The position numbers were made by a program, and so were the translations under genes. Positions 15,320 to 22,001 of a DNA stretch of 24,209 nt are shown one piece after another. Each line of letters begins with the position of its first letter. Position 1 is the first letter of the stretch. A model generated the notes under the pieces. The model made no database searches. It was not told the DNA's origin and worked only from the letters and a program-made list of their open reading frames with translations. Location: assembly GCA_949948825.1 (NCBI GenBank), contig CATLIJ010000005.1, forward strand, positions 1-24,209, written 5' to 3'. The stretch comes from an uncultured Clostridiaceae bacterium (GTDB lineage Bacteria > Bacillota > Clostridia > Lachnospirales > Lachnospiraceae).

Positions 15320-15760
15320 TTAGATCACCTCGCAGGTTCCACCTAAAGCCTCAATCTTTGCTTTTGCACCATCGCTGAATGCATCTACTTTAACGGTCAG
15401 CTTTTTGGTTAATTCTCCGTCACCAAGAATCTTGACACCGTCTCTGGGATTCTTGATGATACCGCATTCCATCAGGGATTCTACAGTGACCACTGCGTCA
15501 TTGTCAAAACGCTCCAGGGCGCTCACATTGATTGCAACGATCTCTTTTGTATTGCGGTTGGTAAACCCTCTCTTTGGAATACGGCGGTACAGAGGCATCT
15601 GACCGCCCTCAAACCCCGGTCTCGGAGCGCCGGAACGGGCTTTCTGGCCCTTATGTCCCTTGCCGGCAGTCTTGCCGTTGCCAGATCCATGGCCGCGCCC
15701 TCTTCTGAAATTATCGCTGTGTTTGGAACCGGCAGCCGGTTGTAAATTCGATAAATCCAT
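15320..15760 (-). CDS. rplO: 50S ribosomal protein L15
   Basis: Late-assembly protein of the 50S subunit. The 146 residues start MDLSNLQPAAGSKH and carry the glycine/basic-rich RRGRGHGSGNGKTAGKGHKG segment, GFEGGQMPLYRRIPKRGF, and the C-terminal globular domain. Start ATG 15760 follows AAGGAGGTG. It lies between rpmD and secY, as is standard in spc operons. Confidence 0.98.
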   Translation of the reverse strand: MDLSNLQPAAGSKHSDNFRRGRGHGSGNGKTAGKGHKGQKARSGAPRPGFEGGQMPLYRRIPKRGFTNRNTKEIVAINVSALERFDNDAVVTVESLMECGIIKNPRDGVKILGDGELTKKLTVKVDAFSDGAKAKIEALGGTCEVI

Positions 15761-15786
15761 AACATTGCACCTCCTTACTTCAGTAA

Positions 15787-15969
15787 TCAGACTTCTTCTA
15801 CTTTCACCAAATGCTTCACATGCCAGATCATGCCTCTCACAGCATCATTATCCGGCAGCTCAACTGTCTTGTTGAGCTTACGAAGTCCCAGGGCCTCCAC
15901 AGTTGCTCTGTGCTTGGGAATTGCCCCGATGGTGGATTTGACTAATGTTACTTTTAACTTCTCTGCCAT
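15787..15969 (-). CDS. rpmD: 50S ribosomal protein L30
   Basis: Small 50S protein of 60 residues, near the central protuberance. It reads AEKLKVTLVKSTIGAIPKHR, then ATVEALGLRKLNKTVELPDN and MIWHVKHLVKVEEV, a complete L30 fold. ATG 15969 has AGGAGG 8 nt upstream. It is 13 nt after rpsE. Confidence 0.97.
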   Translation of the reverse strand: MAEKLKVTLVKSTIGAIPKHRATVEALGLRKLNKTVELPDNDAVRGMIWHVKHLVKVEEV

Positions 15970-15982
15970 CTCATTCTCCTCC

Positions 15983-16492
15983 TTAGCCCAAAATCTCGTC
16001 TACGGATTTGCCGCGCAGTCTTGCATACTCCTCCGGAGTCTTAAGCTGGGTCAGCCCTTCAATCACTGCAAGAACCACATTGGTCTTGTTGTTGGAGCCA
16101 AGAGACTTGGCACGAACGTTTTTGATCCCTGCCAGCTCCAGCACGGCACGGGCCGGACCGCCTGCGATGATACCAGTACCTTCCGGAGCTCTCTTCATCA
16201 ATACGCTGGAGCTGCCGAACTGTGCCAGAATATCATGGGGAATGCTCTGGTTCTCGTCCACCGGAATCTGCACCAGATTCTTTGCTGCCGCCTCTTTTCC
16301 TTTGCGGATCGCCTCCGGCACCTCACCGGCTTTGCCCAAGCCTGCACCAACATGGCCATTGCCGTCGCCAACCACTACCAGAGCAGAGAATCTCATGGTA
16401 CGACCGCCTTTTACCGTCTTTGATACACGCTTGATTGCTACTACATTGTCATTTAACTCTAACTGACTTGCGTCAATGATTGTACGCTTCAT
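15983..16492 (-). CDS. rpsE: 30S ribosomal protein S5
   Basis: S5 acts in decoding fidelity and mRNA unwinding at the entry channel. It has 169 residues: ELNDNVVAIKRVSKTVKGGR, FSALVVVGDGNGHVGAGLGKA, and the second domain VLELAGIKNVRAKSLGSNN. The KRVSKTVKGGR loop is the usual site of spectinomycin-resistance changes and looks wild type. ATG 16492, GAGGAG 6 nt upstream. Confidence 0.98.
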   Translation of the reverse strand: MKRTIIDASQLELNDNVVAIKRVSKTVKGGRTMRFSALVVVGDGNGHVGAGLGKAGEVPEAIRKGKEAAAKNLVQIPVDENQSIPHDILAQFGSSSVLMKRAPEGTGIIAGGPARAVLELAGIKNVRAKSLGSNNKTNVVLAVIEGLTQLKTPEEYARLRGKSVDEILG

Positions 16493-16508
16493 GCTGCTCT
16501 CCTCTCTA

Positions 16509-16877
16509 CTAGAATTTCAGACCGGCTTCCCGTGCCGCGTCTGCAAGTGCCTGAATCTTACCCTGGTAAATGAAACCGCCCCGGTCAAATACAACCTCCT
16601 CGATTCCCTTCTCCAGCGCTCTCTTAGCGATCAGAGTTCCAACATAGCTGGCTGCAGCCACATCATTGGTATGTTCCAGCTCCTCTTTTGCTGCCTTTTC
16701 CAAGGTAGATGCCGCTGCCAGAGTATTGCCCACAGAATCGTCAATAATCTGTGCATACATGTGATTATTGCTTCTGAACACAGCCAGACGCGGTCTCTCT
16801 GCAGTGCCTGCAAAGCGGTTACGTAATCTGGTATGTTTTTTAACGCGAACTTCTTTTCTTGATTTCTTACTAACCAT
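16509..16877 (-). CDS. rplR: 50S ribosomal protein L18
   Basis: 5S rRNA-binding protein of the central protuberance, 122 residues. It starts VSKKSRKEVRVKKHTRLRNR and has RPRLAVFRSNNHMYAQIIDD, ASYVGTLIAKRALEKGI and VFDRGGFIYQGKIQALADAA, with the final GLKF typical of L18. It lies 17 nt after rplF and 16 nt before rpsE. Confidence 0.98.
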   Translation of the reverse strand: MVSKKSRKEVRVKKHTRLRNRFAGTAERPRLAVFRSNNHMYAQIIDDSVGNTLAAASTLEKAAKEELEHTNDVAAASYVGTLIAKRALEKGIEEVVFDRGGFIYQGKIQALADAAREAGLKF

Positions 16878-16894
16878 TTTCGCCCTCTCCTTAT

Positions 16895-17437
16895 CTACTT
16901 CTTACCAGTCTTACCAACTTTACGTCTGATCGTCTCATCGGCATACTTAATACCCTTGCCCTTGTATGGCTCAGGTCTTCTCTTGTCTCTGATTTCGGCA
17001 GCATACTGGCCAACCTTCTCTTTATCGATACCTTTTACCGTAATCTTATTCTGCCCTTCCAGAACGGTTTCCAAACCTTCCGGATCTTCCATTTCTACCG
17101 GGTGAGAATAGCCCAGGTTCAAGGTTAATTTCTTTCCCTGTTTCGATGCACGATAACCAACGCCGTTTACCTCAAGAACCTTCTCATAGCCATTGGTCAC
17201 ACCAACCACCATATTGTTGATCAGAGTTCTGGTAAGGCCGTGAAGGGATTTCATCTTCTTTAAGTCGTTCGGTCTGGTTACGACGATATGTCCGTCTTCT
17301 TCTTTAATTGACATCTCTGCCGGAAGCTCTCTCTCCAGAGTGCCTTTCGGACCTTTTACTGTCACTTTATTATTTTCCGCAATGGTTACGGTCACACCTG
17401 CCGGAACTGCGATTGGCATTCTTCCTATACGTGACAT
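16895..17437 (-). CDS. rplF: 50S ribosomal protein L6
   Basis: L6 lies near the factor-binding centre and helps late 50S assembly. The 180 residues hold two alpha/beta repeats: SRIGRMPIAVPAGVTV, VKGPKGTLERELP, and GVGYRASKQGKKLTLNLGYS, ending RPEPYKGKGIKYADETIRRK. ATG 17437 with AGGAGG 8 nt upstream. It is preceded by a 222-nt gap full of hairpins and repeats, unlike the tight spacing of its neighbours. Confidence 0.98.
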   Translation of the reverse strand: MSRIGRMPIAVPAGVTVTIAENNKVTVKGPKGTLERELPAEMSIKEEDGHIVVTRPNDLKKMKSLHGLTRTLINNMVVGVTNGYEKVLEVNGVGYRASKQGKKLTLNLGYSHPVEMEDPEGLETVLEGQNKITVKGIDKEKVGQYAAEIRDKRRPEPYKGKGIKYADETIRRKVGKTGKK

Positions 17438-17521
17438 GCCATTTACCTCCTACTTAGATTTTCGGAAAAGGATTTTCCTCCTTTTCTGTTTTCAGTTTTC
17501 CTATTCTTAACTTGTGCTTTT

Positions 17522-17541
17522 GCAGTTGCTCCTGCAGCTGC
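17522..17541 (-). repeat. Hairpin upstream of rplF
   Basis: GCAGCTGC-AGGA-GCAACTGC on the minus strand: an 8-bp stem with one wobble pair and a 4-nt loop, flanked by GTGC...GCAC that can extend it. It lies between the repeat units and the rplF ribosome binding site. No T-tract follows, so it is not a terminator. Confidence 0.55.
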
Positions 17542-17542
17542 A

Positions 17543-17600
17543 CGTCACTCAACTAAACTCCTCCTTCGCCTGCGGCTCGGACTCGTTAAGGTTCGTGACG
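17543..17600 (-). repeat. Imperfect palindromic repeat, unit 2 (rpsH-rplF gap)
   Basis: Minus-strand core CCGAGCCGCAGGCGAAGG folds as lower stem TCC/GGA, an internal GA/GAA loop, upper stem GCC/GGC and loop GCA. Outer arms CGTCAC (17543-17548) and GTGACG (17595-17600) pair perfectly. It shares about 25 of 29 non-gapped positions around the core with unit 1 (17609-17648), starting CCGAGCC, continuing AGGCGAAGG and ending TTAGT. Confidence 0.8.
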
Positions 17601-17608
17601 GACCTCGC

Positions 17609-17659
17609 ACTAAGTTCAGCCTTCGCCTTTGGCTCGGCTTCACGAAGTTGCTTTCAGCC
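17609..17659 (-). repeat. Imperfect palindromic repeat, unit 1 (rpsH-rplF gap)
   Basis: Directly after the rpsH stop. Minus strand: GGCTGAAAGCAACTTCGTGA, then AGCCGAGCCAAAGGCGAAGG and CTGAACTTAGT. The core folds as lower stem GCC/GGC, internal GA/GAA loop, upper stem GCC/GGC, loop AAA. It is a tandem relative of unit 2, and its first 15 bases recur after rpmC with one mismatch (19970-19984). Confidence 0.8.
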
Positions 17660-18061
17660 TCACCACACAAATGCCAGTACTTCGCCGCCTACACCTAACT
17701 GACGTGCTTCCTTGTCTGTCACCACGCCCTGGTTTGTAGAAATGATAGCGGTTCCCAAACCGCCAAGTACCTTTGGCAGGTCCTCCTTATTGGCATATAC
17801 CCGAAGACCCGGCTTGGAAATTCTCTTGATACCAGTGATGATCTTTTCATTCTTGTCAGCTCCGTACTTTAAAGTAATACGGATTGTCTTGAATGTGCCG
17901 TCCTCTACGATATCATACTTCTGAACATAACCTTCTTTTACCAGAATATCGGCAATCGCCAGCTTCATCTTGGATGAAGGTACGTCCACTGTATCATGCT
18001 TGGCAGTATTTGCATTACGGATTCTTGTAAGCATATCTGCAATGGGATCACTCATTGTCAT
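17660..18061 (-). CDS. rpsH: 30S ribosomal protein S8
   Basis: Primary 16S rRNA-binding protein and, in E. coli, the spc-operon repressor. It has 133 residues: SDPIADMLTRIRNANTAKHD, PSSKMKLAIADILVKEGYV, and the C-terminal domain ISKPGLRVYANKEDLPKVLG and GIAIIST-like GTAIISTNQGV. ATG 18061 with GGAGG 12 nt upstream; ATG 18055 would be too distant. It is flanked on both sides by unusually long gaps carrying the palindromic repeats. Confidence 0.98.
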   Translation of the reverse strand: MTMSDPIADMLTRIRNANTAKHDTVDVPSSKMKLAIADILVKEGYVQKYDIVEDGTFKTIRITLKYGADKNEKIITGIKRISKPGLRVYANKEDLPKVLGGLGTAIISTNQGVVTDKEARQLGVGGEVLAFVW

Positions 18062-18107
18062 GGTAGATATTGTCCTCCTTGTTTATTGTGCTGGGTTTTA
18101 TAAGGAA

Positions 18108-18133
18108 GTTCTTCTCCCCTTTGGTCGAAGAAC
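18108..18133 (-). repeat. Hairpin upstream of rpsH
   Basis: Perfect 7-bp arms GTTCTTC and GAAGAAC around a 12-nt loop, in the 133-nt rpsN-rpsH gap, about 47 nt before the rpsH start. No T-tract follows on the minus strand. Could be an mRNA structure linked to S8 control or a remnant of a second repeat unit. Confidence 0.5.
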
Positions 18134-18142
18134 GGCTTTTAT

Positions 18143-18180
18143 ATTAACTTTCCCTTTGCTTTTGGCCGGGTTCATTAAGT
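18143..18180 (-). repeat. Decayed copy of the palindromic repeat (rpsN-rpsH gap)
   Basis: Minus strand ACTTAATGAACCCGGCCAAA then AGCAAAGGGAAAGTTAAT aligns along its whole length with unit 1 after rpsH, at roughly three quarters identity by eye. Lower stem is CCC/GGG here versus GCC/GGC and TCC/GGA in units 1 and 2; the internal loop has lost one A and the upper stem has one mismatch. Confidence 0.7.
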
Positions 18181-18194
18181 GTAAAATGCCTGCC

Positions 18195-18380
18195 TTACCA
18201 GCTTGCCTTTTTAACGCCAGGAATCTGTCCCTTGTATGCCAGTTCACGGAAGCATATACGGCAAATCCCATACTTTCTCAAATATGCATGCGGACGTCCG
18301 CAGATTCTGCAGCGATTGTATTCTCTGGTGGAGAATTTCGCCGGACGCTGCTGTTTAATCTTCATTGAAGTTTTCGCCAT
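18195..18380 (-). CDS. rpsN: 30S ribosomal protein S14, type Z
   Basis: Zinc-binding S14 of 61 residues, located in the 30S head. Cysteines at 24, 27, 40 and 43 (CRIC and CRIC) form the zinc site, and KGQIPGVKKASW is the classic end. ATG 18380 has AGGAGG 8 nt upstream. It sits between rplE and rpsH as in other Gram-positives. A decayed repeat and a hairpin follow it. Confidence 0.98.
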   Translation of the reverse strand: MAKTSMKIKQQRPAKFSTREYNRCRICGRPHAYLRKYGICRICFRELAYKGQIPGVKKASW

Positions 18381-18395
18381 GGATCATTCCTCCTG

Positions 18396-18935
18396 TTATT
18401 TAGCAAATGGCATATTGAATAATGTCAAGAGTTCACGGGCTTCTTCGTCAGTCTTGGCAGTGGTAACAAAGATTACATCCATCCCTCTTACCTTGTCAAC
18501 TTTATCATATTCAATCTCCGGGAAAATCAGCTGTTCCTTGATTCCAAGAGCATAATTTCCTCTGCCGTCAAAAGCATTGGGATTTACGCCGCGGAAGTCA
18601 CGGACACGGGGCAGCGCCAGGTTGATCAGGCGGTCTGCAAACTCGTACATTTTTTCTCCCCGCAGGGTAACTTTACATCCGATTGCCATTCCTTCTCTCA
18701 GCTTAAAGTTTGCAACGGACTTTTTCGCCTTGGTGGTAACTGCCTTCTGGCCGGTAATCAATTCCAGATCTCTGACAGCAGAGTCCAGGATCTTGGCATT
18801 TTCCTTTGCCTCGCCCACGCCCATGTTGACTACGATCTTTTCCAGCTTCGGGACCTGCATGACGTTCTTATATCCGAATTTTTTCATCAGAGCGTCAACC
18901 ATCTCGTTCTGATACATTTCTTTTAATCTAGCCAC
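18396..18935 (-). CDS. rplE: 50S ribosomal protein L5
   Basis: 5S rRNA-binding protein that contacts P-site tRNA; 179 residues. Motifs: VPKLEKIVVNMGVGEA, ITGQKAVTTKAKKSVANFKL, and PRVRDFRGVNPNAFDGRGNY. The start is GTG 18935 (VARLKEMY), with AAGGAGG 9 nt upstream; the frame is open to 18956 but that includes the ribosome binding site itself. Confidence 0.97.
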   Translation of the reverse strand: MARLKEMYQNEMVDALMKKFGYKNVMQVPKLEKIVVNMGVGEAKENAKILDSAVRDLELITGQKAVTTKAKKSVANFKLREGMAIGCKVTLRGEKMYEFADRLINLALPRVRDFRGVNPNAFDGRGNYALGIKEQLIFPEIEYDKVDKVRGMDVIFVTTAKTDEEARELLTLFNMPFAK

Positions 18936-18958
18936 TCTTACGTTCCTCCTTATCAAAA

Positions 18959-19258
18959 TCAGTCAATGACTTTTCCGGTTGCCTTTGCAACACGGACTTT
19001 CTTGCCGTCTTTTACCTGAAATCCGACTCTGGTGGCCTTTCCGTCTACAACCAGCATGACATTGGAAATATCCATGGGGGCTTCCTGATGAACAATGCCT
19101 CCCTGGGGATTGGCTGTGCTCGGTTTTGCATGTTTTGTAATCAAATTGCATCCTTCAACGATCACCTTGCCGTCATGAACGTGCAGCACCTTGCCGGTCT
19201 TGTCTCTATCTTTTCCTGTGATTACCTTTACCAGGTCATCTTTTTTAATTTTATGCAC
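18959..19258 (-). CDS. rplX: 50S ribosomal protein L24
   Basis: Assembly-initiator protein of the 50S subunit, near the tunnel exit. The 99-residue protein has a KOW motif (DLVKVITGKDRDKTGKVLHV) and the QGGIVHQEAPMDISNVMLV segment. The start is GTG 19258 (VHKIKKDD) with AGGAGG 8 nt upstream; the ATG seen 8 nt before it is in another frame and stops after four codons. Confidence 0.97.
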   Translation of the reverse strand: MHKIKKDDLVKVITGKDRDKTGKVLHVHDGKVIVEGCNLITKHAKPSTANPQGGIVHQEAPMDISNVMLVVDGKATRVGFQVKDGKKVRVAKATGKVID

Positions 19259-19271
19259 AGTCCATACCTCC

Positions 19272-19640
19272 TTACAGTACTTCTGGCGCAAGAGAAACAA
19301 TCTTCATAAACTGTTTCTCACGCAGCTCTCTGGCAACCGGCCCAAAGATACGGGTGCCTCTCGGGGTCTTGTCATCTTTGATAATCACTGCCGCATTTTC
19401 ATCAAACCGGATATAGGAACCGTCTTTGCGGCGGGCGCCCTTGACCGTGCGCACCACTACTGCCTTTACCACATCGCCTTTCTTTACAACACCGCCAGGT
19501 GTTGCATCTTTGACGGACGCGACGATAATATCACCAATATTTGCATATCTTCTTGTGGACCCACCCATAACACGGATACAGAGAAGCTCTTTCGCTCCGG
19601 TGTTATCAGCAACTCTCAGTCTGGTCTCCTGCTGAATCAT
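19272..19640 (-). CDS. rplN: 50S ribosomal protein L14
   Basis: L14 lies at the subunit interface (bridges B5/B8). The 122 residues start MIQQETRLRVADNTGAKELL and include GDVVKAVVVRTVKGARRKDG, DENAAVIIKDDKTPRGTRIF and VARELREKQFMKIVSLAPEV. ATG 19640 has GGAG 9 nt upstream; a TTG three codons earlier abuts the ribosome binding site and is rejected. Confidence 0.98.
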   Translation of the reverse strand: MIQQETRLRVADNTGAKELLCIRVMGGSTRRYANIGDIIVASVKDATPGGVVKKGDVVKAVVVRTVKGARRKDGSYIRFDENAAVIIKDDKTPRGTRIFGPVARELREKQFMKIVSLAPEVL

Positions 19641-19666
19641 GCCTGCCAACTCCTTTCAAAAGTTCT

Positions 19667-19921
19667 TTATTTCGCCTTCTCAATAATCTCAACCAATCTC
19701 CATCTCTTGTCCTTGGACAGGGGTCTGGTCTCCATCACTTTTACGGTATCGCCTGCGCCGCACTCATTCTTCTCGTCATGGGCTTTCAGCTTCACAGTCT
19801 TTTTCACGATCTTGCCATACAGCGGATGCTTTACATGGTCCTCAATGGCAACCACGATTGTCTTATCCATCTTGTCGCTGACGACTTTACCGACACGGGT
19901 CTTTCTAAGATTTCTTTCCAT
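19667..19921 (-). CDS. rpsQ: 30S ribosomal protein S17
   Basis: OB-fold 16S rRNA-binding protein, 84 residues. Motifs: RKTRVGKVVSDKMDKTIVV, HPLYGKIVKKTVKLKAHDE, and the end VKVMETRPLSKDKRWRLVEI. ATG 19921 with GAGGAG 9 nt upstream. The rpmC-rpsQ gap is 65 nt and carries a remnant of the palindromic repeat next to the rpmC stop. Confidence 0.97.
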   Translation of the reverse strand: MERNLRKTRVGKVVSDKMDKTIVVAIEDHVKHPLYGKIVKKTVKLKAHDEKNECGAGDTVKVMETRPLSKDKRWRLVEIIEKAK

Positions 19922-19969
19922 GTCCTGAATCTCCTCTCTGGATTATAAACAATTCCGATTCACAAAATT

Positions 19970-19984
19970 AAGTTGCTTTCGGCC
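19970..19984 (-). repeat. Remnant of the palindromic repeat after rpmC
   Basis: Minus strand GGCCGAAAGCAACTT, 2 nt after the rpmC stop, matches GGCTGAAAGCAACTT directly after the rpsH stop with one mismatch; a GTGAA(T)CGG further on also resembles the next part of unit 1. The core hairpin is missing. Short length makes homology suggestive rather than proven. Confidence 0.5.
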
Positions 19985-19986
19985 AG

Positions 19987-20193
19987 TCACGCCAGTTTTG
20001 ACTTCTCTGTGATAACAGTCTGAATCCTGGCGATATTCTTGCGGACCTCTTTAATCCGGCTGGTATTCTCCAGCTGGTTGGTCGCATTCTGGAATCTCAA
20101 GTTGAACAGTTCTTTCTTAGCAGCTACCAATTCTTCCTGCAGCTCTGCAGCCGTTTTTCCTTTTAATCCTTCTACGAATTTATTAGTCTTCAC
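19987..20193 (-). CDS. rpmC: 50S ribosomal protein L29
   Basis: Small helical protein at the tunnel exit, 68 residues, contributing to the SRP and trigger-factor docking site. Motifs: FVEGLKGKTAAELQEELVAA, KKELFNLRFQNATNQLENTS and IKEVRKNIARIQTVI. The start is GTG 20193, 2 nt after the rplP stop (TAACAGTG), with GGTGA 6 nt upstream inside rplP: close translational coupling. Confidence 0.96.
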   Translation of the reverse strand: MKTNKFVEGLKGKTAAELQEELVAAKKELFNLRFQNATNQLENTSRIKEVRKNIARIQTVITEKSKLA

Positions 20194-20195
20194 TG

Positions 20196-20621
20196 TTATT
20201 CACCGCCTTCTAAATCTGCTTTAGCAGCAATCTTACATTTGCAGGGCAACTTATGCATGGCAAGACGCAATGCCTCCCGGGCAGTCTCTTCCGGAACGCC
20301 TGCGATCTCAAACATTACTCTGCCTGGTTTTACCACAGCAACCCAGTATTCCAGAGCGCCTTTACCGGAACCCATACGAGTCTCTGCCGGTTTTGCCGTA
20401 ACCGGCTTATCCGGAAAAATCTTAATCCATACTTTACCGCCACGCTTAATGTAACGGGTCATGGCCACACGGGCTGCCTCAATCTGGTTGGATTTAATCC
20501 AGCAGGGTTCTGTTGCCACCAGGCCATACTCACCATAGCTGATGGTATTTCCTCTCATCGCCTTGCCCGCCATGCTTCCACGGAACTGTTTGCGGCGCTT
20601 TACTCTCTTCGGCATTAACAT
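20196..20621 (-). CDS. rplP: 50S ribosomal protein L16
   Basis: L16 organises the A-site region of the 50S subunit. The 141 residues start MLMPKRVKRRKQFRGSMAGK and contain RMGSGKGALEYWVAVVKPGR and ETAREALRLAMHKLPCKCKI. ATG 20621 shares its A with the rpsC stop (TAATG), so translation is coupled; ATG 20615 is a less well spaced alternative. Confidence 0.98.
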   Translation of the reverse strand: MLMPKRVKRRKQFRGSMAGKAMRGNTISYGEYGLVATEPCWIKSNQIEAARVAMTRYIKRGGKVWIKIFPDKPVTAKPAETRMGSGKGALEYWVAVVKPGRVMFEIAGVPEETAREALRLAMHKLPCKCKIAAKADLEGGE

Positions 20622-21277
20622 TATTTATCGCTCCCTTCCTTGTTTCCTTTCGCAGGAAGTACTTCGCCCTTGTAGATCCACACCTTAACGCCCAATTTGC
20701 CGTAGGTGGTATCTGCCTCGGCGAAACCATAGTCAATATCCGCTCTCAGGGTCTGAAGCGGAATCGTACCCTCGCTGTAAAACTCGGTACGGGCAATATC
20801 AGCGCCGCCCAAACGTCCTCCGACAGCTGCCTTGATTCCCTTTACGCCAGCCTTCATGGAACGGCCCATGGTGGACTTCATAGCGCGGCGGAAGGACACA
20901 CGGTTCTCCAGCTGCTGTGCAATGCTCTCTGCCACCAGCTGAGCATCCCGCTCCGGCTTCTTGATCTCCTTAATGTCAATCAGAAGCTTTTTGTCTGTCA
21001 GCTGCTGAACTTCCCCTTTCAGCTTTTCAATGGCAGCTCCGCCTCTTCCAATGACAACTCCGGGCTTTGCCGTATAAATAATGACCTTCACTCTCTCGGA
21101 AGCTCTCTCAATCTCTATCTTGGAAATTCCGGAATCAAACAGCTTCTTCTTCAGGAATTTACGAATGTTATAATCTTCGATCAGACAATCGGCGAAGTCG
21201 CCCTCTGCATACCATTTGGAATCCCAATCCTTAATAACACCGACTCTCAAGCCATGTGGATTAACTTTCTGTCCCAT
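20621..21277 (-). CDS. rpsC: 30S ribosomal protein S3
   Basis: S3 forms part of the mRNA entry channel and helicase activity of the 30S subunit. The 218 residues start GQKVNPHGLRVGVIKDWDSK, with a type II KH domain containing GVVIGRGGAAIEKL, and the C-terminal part GIKAAVGGRLGGADIARTE and KVWIYKGEVLP. ATG 21277, AGGAGG 5 nt upstream. It lies 9 nt after rplV. Confidence 0.98.
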   Translation of the reverse strand: MGQKVNPHGLRVGVIKDWDSKWYAEGDFADCLIEDYNIRKFLKKKLFDSGISKIEIERASERVKVIIYTAKPGVVIGRGGAAIEKLKGEVQQLTDKKLLIDIKEIKKPERDAQLVAESIAQQLENRVSFRRAMKSTMGRSMKAGVKGIKAAVGGRLGGADIARTEFYSEGTIPLQTLRADIDYGFAEADTTYGKLGVKVWIYKGEVLPAKGNKEGSDK

Positions 21278-21286
21278 ATTTGCCTC

Positions 21287-21673
21287 CTATCTTTCATTCA
21301 GCACAACGGTAATGTGGCTCATTCTTTTCTCGATCCGGTAAGCTCTGCCCTGTGCCCTTGGTTTTACTCTCTTCATGGTCGGCCCCTTGTTGGCATAGCA
21401 CTCCTCCACATACAGTCTGGAGCGATCCATATTATTGTTGTTTTCGGCGTTGGCTGCTGCCGACTCCAGTAATTTCTTAATTAAAGTAGAAGCATATCTG
21501 GGATTGTAGGTAACAATACCGATTGCAGTCTCCAGATCCTTTCCCCGGATGGCGTCCAAAACGAAACACGCTTTCTGAACGGATACGCGGGCGTAGGATA
21601 ACTTGGCAGACGGACGGGTGTCCCTTTTCGCGTTTCTTTCTCTCTTAATCTGACTTCTATGTCCTTTAGCCAT
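21287..21673 (-). CDS. rplV: 50S ribosomal protein L22
   Basis: L22 lines the peptide exit tunnel with its extended loop. The 128 residues include KLSYARVSVQKACFVLDAIR, LLESAAANAENNNNMDRSRL and the tunnel loop GPTMKRVKPRAQGRAYRIEK, which looks intact (macrolide-resistance changes usually alter this loop). ATG 21673. Confidence 0.98.
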   Translation of the reverse strand: MAKGHRSQIKRERNAKRDTRPSAKLSYARVSVQKACFVLDAIRGKDLETAIGIVTYNPRYASTLIKKLLESAAANAENNNNMDRSRLYVEECYANKGPTMKRVKPRAQGRAYRIEKRMSHITVVLNER

Positions 21674-21702
21674 TGCTAATAACCTCCTTTCAAATGCAGT
21701 GA

Positions 21703-21981
21703 TTACCGTTTGGATTTCTTCTCGTCTTTGCCGTGGCCTCTGTAAGTTCTGGTAGCTACAAACTCACCCAGCTTATGGCCAACCATATCCTCAGTCACAT
21801 AAACCGGAACATGCTTTCTTCCGTCGTGTACTGCGATGGTATGTCCAACCATCTGAGGAAAGATGGTGGAACGGCGGGACCAGGTTTTAATCACCTGATG
21901 CTGGCCTGACGCGTTCAGTGTATCAATCTTTTTTAACAGATGTGCGTCTGCAAATGGTCCTTTTTTTAACGAACGTCCCAT
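21703..21981 (-). CDS. rpsS: 30S ribosomal protein S19
   Basis: S19 pairs with S13 in the 30S head. It has 92 residues: GRSLKKGPFADAHLLKKI, IKTWSRRSTIFPQMVGHTIA and VYVTEDMVGHKLGEFVATRT with GHGKDEKKSKR at the end. ATG 21981 with GGAGG upstream; 20 nt after rplB. Confidence 0.98.
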   Translation of the reverse strand: MGRSLKKGPFADAHLLKKIDTLNASGQHQVIKTWSRRSTIFPQMVGHTIAVHDGRKHVPVYVTEDMVGHKLGEFVATRTYRGHGKDEKKSKR

Positions 21982-22001
21982 AGGGTTTGATCCTCCTTCA
22001 A

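Noticed and set aside
17438..17659. CRISPR-like array in the rpsH-rplF gap
   Set aside because: Only two imperfect, palindromic units without uniform spacers or cas genes; better described as an intergenic repeat element.
19191..19928. 245-codon plus-strand open frame opposite rplX-rplN-rpsQ
   Set aside because: It is antisense to three conserved ribosomal genes; the long frame reflects their codon bias.
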